From NCBI GenBank assembly GCA_020466095.1, contig CM035808.1:2302190-2366189 (forward strand): 64,000 nucleotides of DNA, given 5' to 3'. The stretch's first letter is position 1. Every line of letters begins with the position of its first letter. The translations under genes were made by a program, and so were the position numbers. The notes beneath the pieces are model-generated. The model searched no databases and was not told the origin of the DNA. It saw only the letters and a list, made by a program, of their open reading frames with translations. Origin of the DNA: Chlorops oryzae (taxonomy: Eukaryota > Arthropoda > Insecta > Diptera > Chloropidae). Below, one piece after another: positions 35,091 through 46,060 of the stretch.

Positions 35091-36050
35091 CAACTAATAA
35101 ACTTTTTGGATAAAACGTGATTTGAAAATTGGGTTAAAAAATCGAAAAAAAATTTTAAAATATTAATTTTGCTTTTTTAAGAGATTTATTTTATCCGGTT
35201 AATTACTTTAAAATATGGTGGCTTGTTTATGATAGCGACAGTAAAACATAAATGGCTGCCAGACATATATAAACATACAATGTATGTGTCACCAATGATA
35301 TTTTCCTCCAATATTGATGTTGCCAGACTTTCGGAAAATGATAATCGACAAATAATCTTTGATTGAATGCAACTTTTTGCTATAGAAAAGCACTGAATTT
35401 GTTGTGCGGGCGGATAGCAGAAGGAATGCTGTACATGAAAGTACAAGTTATTGAATAACAGACTATCCAATCGGAATATGTTTTCTACTCAACAGCTGAT
35501 TTCTTCGAAGCCATTGAAAACAGCTGCTTTAAGAGTATTTATTAAGAAGACAAAGGCGAACATTTCCACATAAAATTCTTCTAATTTTCTATCGATTTGT
35601 CTTAATTGTAGATAGGTAGGTATTTTTTTATATTTCGAAAATATTTTACAATCGAATTAATTTTTGCACTTCCTGTTCATTGTATCCAGATTGTTCGTAT
35701 TAGCGAGATTGAATGTTTTGTTCATTATTTAAAGGCCTGTAGAGAGAAATTTGGGTCCCATGGCAATTGTGGGAACGTTCGGTCCCGGAGGAAAATCCCC
35801 CTTTTGCAGCCCCATCTCTTAAGGCCTGATGACTTAGAAAAGTCCTTGTAACAAAAAAGCATTCACTATTTCCAACTGTTCATTATTTTGAGGATTCGTT
35901 ATATCCAGATTCTACTGTATAGGAAATTTTTGAGAAGTTTTCCAGTCCAAAAGAGAAGGACTCCTAGTTAAAGGTCTTAAAGGATATTATGTATGCATGT
36001 ATGTTGGAGTGGCCGCCACTTAGGCCGTATACCGACCCATTGCAATACAT
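35091..36050. other. non-coding; possible pogo-like end at 35895-35917
   Basis: CGTTATATCCAGATTCTACTG-TA at 35897-35919 looks like a pogo-type terminus, and ATCCAGATTGTTCGTATTAG at about 35686 is a weak partner. Otherwise AT-rich unique-looking sequence. Confidence 0.4.
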
Positions 36051-36253
36051 CGAGGCAGTGTCTTTTTATGAAGTGTGCCTCTAACATGCGATTTTTTGAA
36101 AAGCCAGTGCTAGGCTTGGAACATTACACTCCGTTTCGTCTGTGCCGGGAATCGAGGCAGTGCCTTTTTATGAAGTGTGCCCCTAATATGCGATTTTTTG
36201 AAAAGCCAGTGCTACGCTTGGAACATTACACTCCGTTTCGCCTGTGCCAGGGA
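36051..36253. repeat. 102-bp tandem duplication
   Basis: CGAGGCAGTG starts at 36051 and again at 36153. The two units match through TTTTTATGAAGTGTGCC, GCGATTTTTTGAAAAGCCAG and CATTACACTCCGTTTCG with about six substitutions. The second unit runs into the tRNA-like block that follows. Confidence 0.92.
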
Positions 36254-36315
36254 ATCGAACCCCAGACCCTGAGATCTAGAGCATATGACGTATCCCCTAC
36301 GCTATCGCAGAGCCA
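36246..36315 (-). other. tRNA-like block, probable SINE head or tRNA pseudogene
   Basis: On the minus strand GATAGCGTAGGGGATACG resembles an A box and GGGGTTCGATTCCC contains an exact B box (GGTTCGATTCC). The spacing is tRNA-like and a T stem closes, but the acceptor strands do not pair (CTCTGCG against GCACAGG), so a working tRNA gene is unlikely. The duplicated 102-bp unit would be its downstream body. Confidence 0.5.
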
Positions 36316-39300
36316 CAAAAGGATATTATAAATTCCTATATTTTTCATATTAATTTTGGTTAAAATTTTACACAATTTGTTGTACTCTTTTTACATGCGC
36401 ACTAGTGTGGTCCAAAATTGTATGGGAAAATTATTTTGTGTCGGATTTTGCGATCCGCCCCCTCAAAATATAGTAGAGGGCAACAAACAAAGGGAAATGA
36501 AAAGATTTAGATCGATCGGACGTCATTTAGGGGGTGCTCAACGAGGTCAAAGTTCAGAAACATGATTTTTTAAACTCCTGCCGCTAGCACAAATAACAAA
36601 AAATTAGCACTTACATTTTTCTAAATATCTCAAAAACTAATTAAGGTAGGAAGACGAAACAAACGTTGGCTGATTCTTAAAATATCAGGAAATGCAAAAA
36701 TATTTTTTTTAATTTTTACACTGAGAAAATTTTTTTCACAAAACTAAAAAGGAAATTTTAAAAGTTTTTTTTCAGTGTATTTCGGTCGCTAAACCACTTT
36801 TTAAATATGTTTCGAAAATTCCTCAAGGAATTATCTTTTACCAAAAGAAAATTCATCAAACTCGGAAGTATACTTTTTGAGATATTGACAAAAAAAGTAA
36901 GCTCCCATTCAAAATGCCTCCACTGCACACATCGAGAGCCTTCTTTCGGCTCTTTATGTTCCGAATAGTTTTCTCGCCAGTCCAAAATTTAGCGCAACTT
37001 CAATCAGACTTCGTACGACGCAACTAGTGCCTGGCCTCTAAAGGCGAACGTACGAAATTGAAATTGCCCATTGACTTGGCAAAATTATCATTTTCCATTC
37101 ACGAGCACGAAAATGCGTCGTTTGCAAAATTTCGTATTGTTTGTTTTGTTTTGTTTTTTGTCGTCGATCGTTGGATTTTTTCTTTTTTCTTTTTCCTTTT
37201 TTGTTTTTTATTCAATTTATTTCTTTTTTTTTGAATTTTTGCCTTTATGGCACTTGCGCCGGTGGAGTAGAGTAAACAATCATTAGATTACTTAGTTGCT
37301 ATTTGCTTTTCTTTTCTTTTATTTTCTTTCTTTTTTTTTGGTTTTGTTTTTCGCGGTTTTCGCAATTAAGTTTTCCACATAACTAATTGTACGAGCGGAC
37401 AACGGAACTTGAAATGCCAGAATAATTGTCATTCGTCGGCCCAATATGGCGGCAAAGGCGGCGCGGCACAACTCATTGCCATCAGAGCCGATAAAAATAC
37501 ATAATAATAATAATTATAACAATAAAAGCAACTGCGAAAAAAAGAAGAAGGAAAACAAACAAAAACAAGCACTTCTATGACGGCGATGACAGCGACGAAA
37601 CGCGACGTCCAAAAAAAAAAAAATCGGGAGGGGGAGATTCGAAATTTTATTTACATATTTATCCGCGCGCTCACGTCACGTCACACGTTTTAGCGCGAGT
37701 TTCTTTTTCTATCTCGCCCGTCACTACTTTCTTTCTTTCTTTCTATCTTTCGTGCCTTCTTTCTTGCTTGCTTTCTCGCAGCACTGAGAAATTTCGGTTT
37801 TCTTCTTTAATTTTTTCCTCCTTCTTCTTCGTCGTTATTTTCTTCATTGAATTTTCCTCTTCCAACTTACTCTTCTTGCTTTCGGTTGCACTTTTCCAAT
37901 TTCTTTTTCACTCTGTTATTTATTTATTTTTTGCACTGTCTCTTTATCTTACCTACGTCACTGCAACTACAAACATATGTATGTATGCATAAACACGACG
38001 TAGTAACAAGAAGAATTTGCACACCAAAAAAAAAAAAAACGATAATAAAAAAGAAGGGTAGTAAAAATGCTAAGAATTTCAAGAGAAACTTTGACGCGAC
38101 GTTATTTCTCCGCTACAAACGTTCTTAACTCAACGCCAGTTAAAGAGCGAATGAAATGGAAATCGAAATTTATCGCATGCAGAAGCGAACGCAAACACAT
38201 TCAAACGGGCATACAGAAATTCACCACGCTCAAGTGCGCTTCTCTCGCCCTCTTTTATGGAAATTGACGAAAAAAAAAAATGAACGAACGAACGAACAGC
38301 AATGCACACGAGCGAATTTCCTCGACTCTGTTCGAATGGATTCATTCGTGTGCACACACGACAGCCATACGAAGTTCATGCTTCATTTTGATTGGCGCAC
38401 GAAGGTGATTTTTGATTGCCGAACGCGACTTCGTTATTCTGAGAAATTTTCTTTCGCTCACAACTCTTTCCATCGACGAGAGTGTGCGAGCGAACGTGGT
38501 GAATAGAAGGAGACGAGAAAATTCCATCGACAGCATGTCGCTCGATGTGTACACACTCGGCATGCATGCATACATATTTACGCGCCAAGCTGAAGCCAGT
38601 CGATTTATCACACCGAACATCGAAACATATCACAACATCTGACTCGAATCGACTTGCGACGACGACTTGCAAATTGCGTCGTTGCCACGAATTCTCTGTC
38701 GGCTGTGTACTTTCTTCTTTTGCATTGGCTTTTTTAAAGTTTTTTTTTTTTTTTCTGAAGCCTTAAATGTTTTTATGTATTTGTTTACCAAAATACTCGA
38801 AATCTCCTTCAGATATGATAACAAAAAAAAAAAAAACACTTGGCTTCTAGGAATTTTAAAAGTCAAGCCACTCGAAATCGATTCTCGTTAGATTGACGAA
38901 TTCGTTTTGTTATTTGAGAGGCGTTTCGATAGCTTATCAATCAACATAAGGAGAGATGAAGAGGAAGAAGAAGAAGGGTACGCATCCGGTAGGCTGAAAT
39001 TTTCCCTGCTTCTGTTTTTATTTATTTGTTCAGAGTTCATAAATTATAAGTATTTGTTTTGATAATGCAAATAATTATGACACGTGCCCTCATACATACG
39101 ATAATGACGGCCGGGCATTCCCAACAGTATCTTAATTCTGCTATCAATGCTTTTTTTTTTAACAAGAAATGGACTTGGGTTTTCGCTGATTTCTTCGGAA
39201 TATGTTTTTAGCTTTTCTCATCATTTAATCAGACAATTAATCAAGGAAAAATCTTTTAACATTTCATCGCGAAGAATTAAAGAGAAATAAAAGATCGGTC

Positions 39301-39634
39301 TAGGAGAATAAAAATGGTGAGATGTCTCACAAATTCGGAAGCACACAGGGTGACAAAAGTCAAAACTTCTAGGAGCGAAGGAAGACTGTTTAGGAATCGA
39401 TGAAGTTTTTTGTGGGGACAGGGACAATTTAGAACGCTTCCGAGGACGCCGGAGGTTCCCGATAGATCAAAAAATTGATTATTTAAGAGCTGCCTCAACT
39501 CAACCACAAGCGTTACAGGGCCCGATCCAGTTAATTGCCACTTTGGACAAAAAAAAAAAAAACCATTTTGCATATTTATGTGAAATTGCCGGCCCTCACA
39601 GTGCCGCTGTGGGTATTTGCATGGCTTATCACCA
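36316..39634. other. non-coding; complex CpG-containing region 37640-38700
   Basis: No exon recognised. It holds (CTTT)n at 37725-37745 and (GAAC)n at 38281-38297, with T tracts near 37190, 37335 and 38740. 38050-38680 has frames open on both strands at once (plus 38156-38506, minus 38376-38672), which I read as composition. 36400-36600 looks like an old dispersed repeat but no ends were found. Confidence 0.45.
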
Positions 39635-39772
39635 TTAACCCTTTAACGCTCAAGGGAAAAATTTGTCTCTAAATCATTTTAAAAGGTTTATAGCTTTTAC
39701 AATTTATAACATATCTATAAATCGATAAAATTACATGGGAAAAATTTTGTCCCATGAGCATTAAGGGGTTAA
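39635..39772. mobile_element. 138-bp piggyBac-type MITE
   Basis: TTAA-CCCTTTAACGCTCAAGGG on the left and CCCATGAGCATTAAGGGG-TTAA on the right are inverted with a few mismatches. The interior is AT-rich and similar to 18671-18807. No coding sequence. Confidence 0.8.
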
Positions 39773-39880
39773 AATGGTCCAAAAAAAGCAAATTTTTAAC
39801 ACGACTTCACTTCGTTAGGTGCTATTACAGAAGAATTTCATTAAGATTTTAAAGAAAAATAATTTTTCTATCCGTAATCT

Positions 39881-40023
39881 TTAACCCGGTAGCGCCTGAA
39901 TCAAAAAAAAAATAAATCTTTAAAAATTAAATATAATATAAATCGGTTCAGAAATGGCAGAAATGACAGGAAACGAATCCTTTTAGTGATGCCATATGGC
40001 ATCGCTAGGCGCTTACGGGTTAA
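39881..40023. mobile_element. 143-bp piggyBac-type MITE (CCCGGTAGCGCC subfamily)
   Basis: TTAA-CCCGGTAGCGCC on the left and GGCGCTTACGGG-TTAA on the right are inverted ends inside TTAA target sites, differing from the CCCTTT subfamily from the fourth base on. The AT-rich interior contains ATGCCATATGGCAT, a perfect palindrome. Confidence 0.8.
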
Positions 40024-40996
40024 TCGAGGCATGATGATGCCCTTGTAATAAAGCGGGATATTCTAAATCCTTTAAGACCTCATTTTTTGTTTTTAATCGT
40101 GTAACAGTTGATTTTTTTCTCTCGATTATTAGACAAAACTGTAAAAATAGGCCCAACCTGTGGCAAGTAGTAGCGTCAGTAACATAGAATTTAGTAGCTC
40201 CATATGTCCATAAGCCATAAGAATATATTCGAAATACATAAAATTCTAATTGAATAGAGAAGTTCATAGAATAAAATAAAATTAATGTCCGCAATTGAGA
40301 ACGCCAGGTATGAAAGGGTCAATATTGATATTTAGACGTTAAATAATTTTTTGATTTTGGAAAGGAAGGAAGTGACTTAATGCCATTGGTAACGCGATTA
40401 CCTTTTATTTTAATTTATTCCTATTTTTCTAACGGAATTTCATTCACAGTGGATTTAAGCAACATTCATCCTAAATCGATTAGTCATGCTTCGTTCGAGA
40501 GCTCAAAATATTTGAACAGATTCTTCTAAAAACTAAGCAATTATTCAATCACATATTCAATGGAAGACAGTTTATAATCCCCCTTGTTTCGACTCAAACA
40601 TTCATTCAAACTGATTTGGACGACGACGCCATCTTAAACCGGTGACAAACAAGTTATTTAACCCGAACTGTCATTGCGGGATTAGCATGTAAAGACCGGC
40701 ATGCACTAAACACAATTCGAAAGTGTCAATTTAATATTGAGAATATTGAAGCCTGTAAGCTTTTGACGCACAAAGGACAAATAATTCGCCACATAATTTT
40801 GACGATTTACAGAATTTATTATAGCAATTATAAGCCGTTAAAATTATGTGGGAATAAATATTTCCTTTATGTATTAAAGGTTTAAAATCTTATGCTGCAT
40901 TTATCGGTCAAAATAGCGTCGTTTAGAAAATATTAATTATGGTTATCCCCATTTTTTATAATACTAATTTGTTAAAATTCCCCCACTGACATTCTT
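40024..40996. other. non-coding, no gene seen
   Basis: Unique-looking AT-rich sequence. A weak TTAACCCG phrase at about 40659 has no clear partner. Confidence 0.5.
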
Positions 40997-41200
40997 CAGT
41001 AGAATTCCGATTATCCGGATCGAAAAAACCCAGGAATATTGCGTGAAATCGAAAATCCAGATAATCGATTTCAAAATCAAATTAATTACAGATGTGAAGA
41101 ATAGGTCCGGATAATCGGACACCCGGATAATTAATATTAGTATAATATGTAGATGTTCGAACAATCGATGTTCGGATAATAAATGTTCGGATAACACTAC
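40997..41200. mobile_element. pogo-like MITE (CAGTAGAATTCCGATTATCC)
   Basis: It begins CAGTAGAATTCCGATTATCC and holds repeated CCGGATAATCG, TTCGGATAAT and GATAATCGAT words on both strands, ending near GTTCGGATAACACTAC. The ends look like a diverged CAGT terminal repeat. The target duplication cannot be read, so the right boundary is approximate. Confidence 0.5.
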
Positions 41201-41770
41201 ACAACAAAATCTAACTTTTTGCGTGCCTTTGGCTTGCAACCAATTTTTTGTTGTAGTATATAAATATAACTTAAAAACAGAAATAAAAAAAAATGGTGGC
41301 ATATTTTCTGGCGAAAAAAAGTCGTCTCATTTTTTCTAAAATCTCAATTAAAATATGAACCACTCATCAGATTTTTTTTTTCTTGTTCTTGAAATGCTCT
41401 TAGACATCCCCTTTTTTACTTAAGATAGCCTGAACTTGAATACCGGATCTATTTCGGAAATTATATGGGTTTGAAATCCAGTTTTTTGTACAAAATTGTG
41501 AAAAATTTCATAAAATTTTTGCCTTTATCGACCTTTAGCGCCTAAACTGTTGAACCGATTTCATCTATATGTATGAGGAATATGTTGTATTTTTATTCTC
41601 ATTTCATTTAAATTAAAGATTTTTTGAAACGTTCGAACGATAATTGGGCTACGACTAAAAAAATATTGACAAAAAATCGCACATCCTTTCCTAGCGAATA
41701 TTTAAAGAACGCGAGCTAACTTTCAAATTTTAAGCATATATTTAGATTCAGCGAAACAAATACGACAAAA
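41201..41770. other. non-coding, no gene seen
   Basis: AT-rich. The phrase TTTAGCGCCTAAACTGTTGAACCGATTT (41534-41561) resembles insect dispersed-repeat wording, but no element was delimited. Confidence 0.45.
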
Positions 41771-42640
41771 ACAAGTAAGGGTGTTATAGTCAGGCGAGCC
41801 TGACAATAGAATACCCGACACAGACACATATGTTCAAATAATTTTTAATATCAAGAGGTGTTTAAGACCATAAGGGGCCCCATATACCGACTTTTGATAA
41901 ATTTCTTTATGAAAACTGCCCCATTGCCACGCCCACTTTTACAATTTTTGTTGAACTATAATCGGAGGCTTAAATATACGCTCAAATTTTAAGTTTCTTT
42001 GAAATATTTCGAAAAAGTCCGATTTTAAGGCAGTTTTGGGATTATTGTGACAGACCTTAGTACTGGAGGTACCCTTAACAATGGACCGATGAAGGACCAT
42101 TTTTTTGAAGGATGTTTAAGGCTACAAAGGAAGCATAAGTGCCAAATTTCGTTCAAGTCCCATTTGAATTTCGGGTGTAGGAGACAATTTTCGAAAAACG
42201 CCCTTCTGCCACGCCCACTTTTCCAATTTTTGAAAATCATATTAATGGCCTTTAAATATGATCAAATATCAAATTTCATCAAAATATTTTGTAAAACATC
42301 GGGTTTAGAGCTGTTTTTGTGATTTTTGTAATAGACCCTAGTACTGAAGGTACCCCTAAAAATGGTCCGATCGGGTCCATTCTCGAAATTATTCTTGCTC
42401 ATGTCCCCGTGAGCACGCATACCAAATTTTGTCGAAATAGCTCAACTCTTTCGATAAGATAACTGTATGCAGACAGTCAGACAGACGGACGGACAGACAG
42501 ACGGGCATGGCTAAATCGAATCTCCTGGTGACGCTGCTCATTTCTATATATATTTTGTATGGTCTAGCTCGACTGGTTCTGGGTGTTACACACAACCACA
42601 CAAACGCAATATACCCTCGACACAGAGTGTGTCGGGTATA
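41771..42640 (-). mobile_element. DINE-1/INE-1-like non-autonomous Helitron
   Basis: Near the left edge ATACCCGACACA (about 41811-41822) is the complement of TGTGTCGGGTAT at 42628-42639, and the right edge forms a hairpin (ACCCTCGACACAGAGTGTGTCGGGT). Read on the minus strand, TCGATTTAGCCATGCCCGTC followed by a TGTC/CGTC run matches my recollection of the conserved DINE-1 block. A further hairpin GTCAGGCGAGCCTGAC lies at 41790-41805. An internal duplication of 272 bp runs from GCCACGCCCAC at 41936 to the same word at 42208. No helicase is present. Confidence 0.65.
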
Positions 42641-43264
42641 AAAAGTTGGTTTCAAGTCAAAGGAAAATTTAGTGTTGAGCAGTGTAATTGATGTTTAAAT
42701 AATCGATATCCGGATACGTTTTAAACTAAGTACATACTAAGTACTAATACGTAAGCATTACAAAGAAAATAATTTAAATGGTTAAAATGGTTACTCACGA
42801 AAATATTAGCTTCAAAGATTTCAATTGACTTACCTGGAAAAGAGAAAAAAATTATTTTATTGAGTGAATTATAAAAATTGAAAAAAATAATATAAAAATT
42901 ATTTGGTATAAAATAATAATGAACAAAAGCAACAAAACTTCTTGTTTATTGTACACCCCCAATTTAAGGTCAACCTGACTCTTTTGGACAGTCCTCTGCT
43001 TTTCTTGAAAGCTTTAACTCCTGAGTGATTTTCTCTTCTCTATAGAGATATGAGATTTCTTAATTTATTTAAATTTAAATTTGACATTTTAATCTACTGA
43101 AAATAAATTTGGCATATGGATGGAGGATCCACACAATTCAATTACCGAAGCTCTCAATGCAAGTAGCAAGCAGCAATCACTTTTGCCCCATCTTCCCAAC
43201 AGGTCAGCTTTTATTGGAATTCATTCCAGGATGGACCGCCCTGCGTTATTGCCGGATGTGTTGG

Positions 43265-43301
<37 letters not shown>

Positions 43302-44146
43302 CAGCGGATGTAGCAAGCTTAATGTAATTATGATGTCTGTCTTTGCGATGTGCTCTCTACTACCTCAAGCTCTGTAGCTCCACGTCGACGGCTTCGTCGT
43401 ACTCTATCATATCGTTGTAGGTACATAGTGATGCAATAATAGGATAATAGTTGGCGATTTGTTGTTGTTGTTGTTGTTTTCATAACGTTCTGGGAAGCCT
43501 AGAGAAACCCATATATCGATGACAAAAAGTAGACTATGGACTATCAACGTACATACTTAGAGCTTACATACAAGGACGGACGACAAGGATATTGAATATC
43601 CGTTGACATGGCTATGGAACACGTGTCACAAGCATATTGGGCACCAATACGGGATCATATATCAGCGATGCATTCAGCATTCGATGGGGTTTTCCACCAA
43701 TCGGTATGGAAGAGCAAGAGAATGAGGAGGGTTTGGTCGTCTTTTGTGCGGAATTTCGATAAAGTCAATAAGTTATGAACTGATTTTGTAGGAGCTTATT
43801 AATAGTTCCATACATGTTGGGACCAATAGAGAGAGAGTGAGTGAGAGAGAGAGAAAGGGAGAGAGAGAGAGAGAGTTGCAAGTGAAAATATTGAATGGAA
43901 TTCTATGAAATTAAAAAATTTTTTGAGAAGTTAAAAGCATTGAACGACTATTAATTGAAAAGCAGAGCATCCCAAAATAGTACTGAAGAGACTTTAAGAT
44001 ATCTTTCCCACTAGGAAATGGCATTTTGAATGATAAATTTTTGTCAGAAAATCGTGTGTGAAAAATCGCATTAATTATGATTAGCGAAAGCGCTTAACAA
44101 AGTGTGGAAGTCGTCATAATGAAGGTCACATGCTGTTTTCTAATTT
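42641..44146. other. non-coding with (GT)n and (GA)n
   Basis: No gene supported. (GT)n lies at 43268-43301 and (GA)n at 43831-43876. 43100-43400 has some complexity but no convincing exon. Confidence 0.5.
43268..43301. repeat. (GT)n microsatellite
   Basis: About seventeen consecutive GT dinucleotides. Confidence 0.95.
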
Positions 44147-45045
44147 TTAACCCTTTCAATACCAAACTATTCACTTTTATTTTCTGGTGTTTAAAGGACT
44201 TTAAGTACTTTGTTAAAAGCTTTCACTTAAAGTTAAAGATAGATCAACAATTTTTCTACTTTCAAGGATCTTTAACCCTTTAACTGCCAAACTATTCTCG
44301 TATATAATGTAACTACTTTGTTAAAAGCTTTCACTTAAAGTTAAAGAGAGATCAAAATTTTTCTACTTTCAAGGATCTTTAACCCTTTAACTGCCATACT
44401 ATTCTCGTATATAATGTAACTACTTTGTTAAAAGCTTTCTCTTAAAGTTAAAGAGAGATCAACAATTTTTCTACTTTCAAGGATCTTTAACCCTTTAACT
44501 GCCATACTATTCTCGTATATAATGTACCAACTTTGTTAAAAGCTTTCACTTAAAGTTAAAGAGAGATCAACAATTTTTCTACTTTTAAGGATCTTTAACC
44601 CTTTAACTACCATACTATTCTCGTATATAATGTAACTACTTTGTTAAAAGCTTTCTCTTAAAGTTAAAGAGAGATCAACAATTTTTCTACTTTCAAGGAT
44701 CTTTAACCCTTTAACTGCCAAACTATTCTCGTATATAATGTAACTACTTTGTTAAAAGCTTTCACTTAAAGTTAAAGAGATATCAAAATTTTTTCTACTT
44801 TCAAGGATCTTTAACCCTTTAACTGCCAAACTATTCTCGTATATAATTTAACTACTTTGTTAAAAGCTTTCACTTAAAGTTAAAGCGAGATCAACATTTT
44901 TTCTACTTTCGAGGATCTTTAACCCTTTACTGCCAAACTATTCTCGTATATAATGTAACTACTTGTTAAAAGCTTTCACTTAAAGTTAAAGCGAGATCAA
45001 CATTTTTTCTACTTTCAAGGATCTTTAACCCTTTAACGGCCAAAC
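44147..45045. repeat. 108-bp tandem array seeded from a piggyBac-type MITE end
   Basis: TTTAACCC recurs at 44271, 44378, 44486, 44594, 44702, 44810, 44918 and 45024, a period of 106-108 bp, giving about eight units. Each unit starts with TTAACCCTTTAACTGCCAAA and CTATTCTCGTATATAATGTA, the same terminus seen as a single MITE end at 59499-59592 (inverted AATAGTTTGGTAGTGAAAGG). The outermost unit keeps the CCCTTTCAATACC form. The array is thus built from repeated transposon ends rather than an unrelated satellite. Confidence 0.92.
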
Positions 45046-45142
45046 TATTCTCGGTTATAACGCCTAAAAAAAAATTTTTAACACCAAATTTCCCGTGGAT
45101 TTTGCAATTCTTCAAAGGGAATCTATTACATTTGTACTAAAT

Positions 45143-45742
45143 TAGAGATGCCGCGGATATCCGGTTACTATCCGGTATCCGGCATATCCGGCATAAAATG
45201 AACTATTCGGCCGGATGCCGGATACTAACTCATTATCCGGCCGGATACCGGATATTAAAAAATTTCACAGTTTTTCATATAAATCTCCTTGAAGGAAGCA
45301 ATTTATGAAATAATTAAGTAGAACAAAACGATTTGTAATGATGACGACTTTTATGTGTTTATGTATTTCAAAAAATCAAAAAAAAAACGTACAAAATCCT
45401 TAGATACTGGAGCGAAACAAGTGAGAATGACGGAGATGCAATAACTTCGGCTTGTGTCATTTATTTCTTTCCAGTCTTGAATGAAAACTTGAACGTGTGG
45501 CTGCCATGTCAAGTCGAAATTCATTTGAAAAATAATAATTCAGTATTTGAGTGTGTGAATGAAAAGGAATGCATAAATTTCGAGTTTTTTATGCAGATTC
45601 GGATTCTAGAGCATGCCTGAATAAAGCTACTTTTGAATTTGGGAAAAAATTCAACTATCCGGTTGCCGGATATCCGGCTATCCGGCCTCGCAGCTTGCCG
45701 GATATCCGGTATCCGGCAAAATCACTATCCGCGGCATCTCTA
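45143..45742. mobile_element. 600-bp hAT-type element, exact 8-bp target duplication
   Basis: Terminal inverted repeats TAGAGATGCCGCGGATA and TATCCGCGGCATCTCTA are exact over about 17 bp, and TACTAAAT is present on both sides (45135-45142 and 45743-45750), the 8-bp duplication of hAT transposition. Both subterminal regions are packed with CCGGATATCCGG and CCGGTATCCGG words that can pair across the element as a foldback. The central 400 bp is AT-rich and has no transposase. A weak relative may lie at 54265-54315. Confidence 0.93.
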
Positions 45743-45854
45743 TACTAAATTCTATCAAAGGCCATGTGAGAATTGAGAAATCACCTATGATGTTTTTGAG
45801 CTAGAATCAATATATACTTATAAAAAATTGATCCAAATAGTCATTTTGCGATGT

Positions 45855-45927
45855 ATGTCTCGTTATCACAACGGGCCCATGTGAGGCCCAAGTGGGTCAC
45901 CATTCATGGTAGCAGTCACACTAACCT
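45855..45927 (+). mobile_element. SINE body fragment (uninterrupted)
   Basis: TATCACAACGGGCCCATGTG, AGGCCCAAGTGGGTCACC and GTAGCAGTCACACTAACC match 31992-32039 plus 32661-32675. The TA at 45910-45911 corresponds to the TA occupied by the MITE in the other copy. Confidence 0.75.
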
Positions 45928-45994
45928 TATGTAATGTCCCAATGTTAGTTAAAGGGTTAAAATATTAATTTTTGGGGTCATGCCGGAGACAAAG

Positions 45995-46060
45995 TTTGTG
46001 TACTCTCTCTTAAACCGTGTTAGCTTAAAAGGAGTGCCCGAAAGGAGAGAGTACTCTACT
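45995..46060. mobile_element. short MITE of the CTCTTAAGC family
   Basis: TTGTGTACTCTCTCTTAAAC on the left and GGAGAGAGTACTCTAC on the right form an inverted pair only about 65 bp apart, with TTAGCTTAAAAGG between. This is an internally deleted copy of the family at 26465, 34892 and 47490. Confidence 0.6.

Larger units (their letters stand above)
44147..45960. mobile_element. possible host TTAA element enclosing the array
   Basis: The left TTAA-CCCTTTCAATACC (44147-44163) and the right AGTTAAAGGG-TTAA (45947-45960) could be the two ends of a single piggyBac-type element. If so, it contains the 108-bp array, a 600-bp hAT element and a SINE fragment. The alternative is two unrelated ends. I lean weakly to the first. 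Confidence 0.35.

Noticed and set aside
36246..36315. Functional tRNA gene
   Set aside because: The B box is exact but the acceptor strands do not pair and the anticodon loop is not credible.
38050..38680. Several overlapping open frames on both strands
   Set aside because: Simultaneous openness of sense and antisense frames in CpG-containing sequence suggests few chance stops rather than genes.
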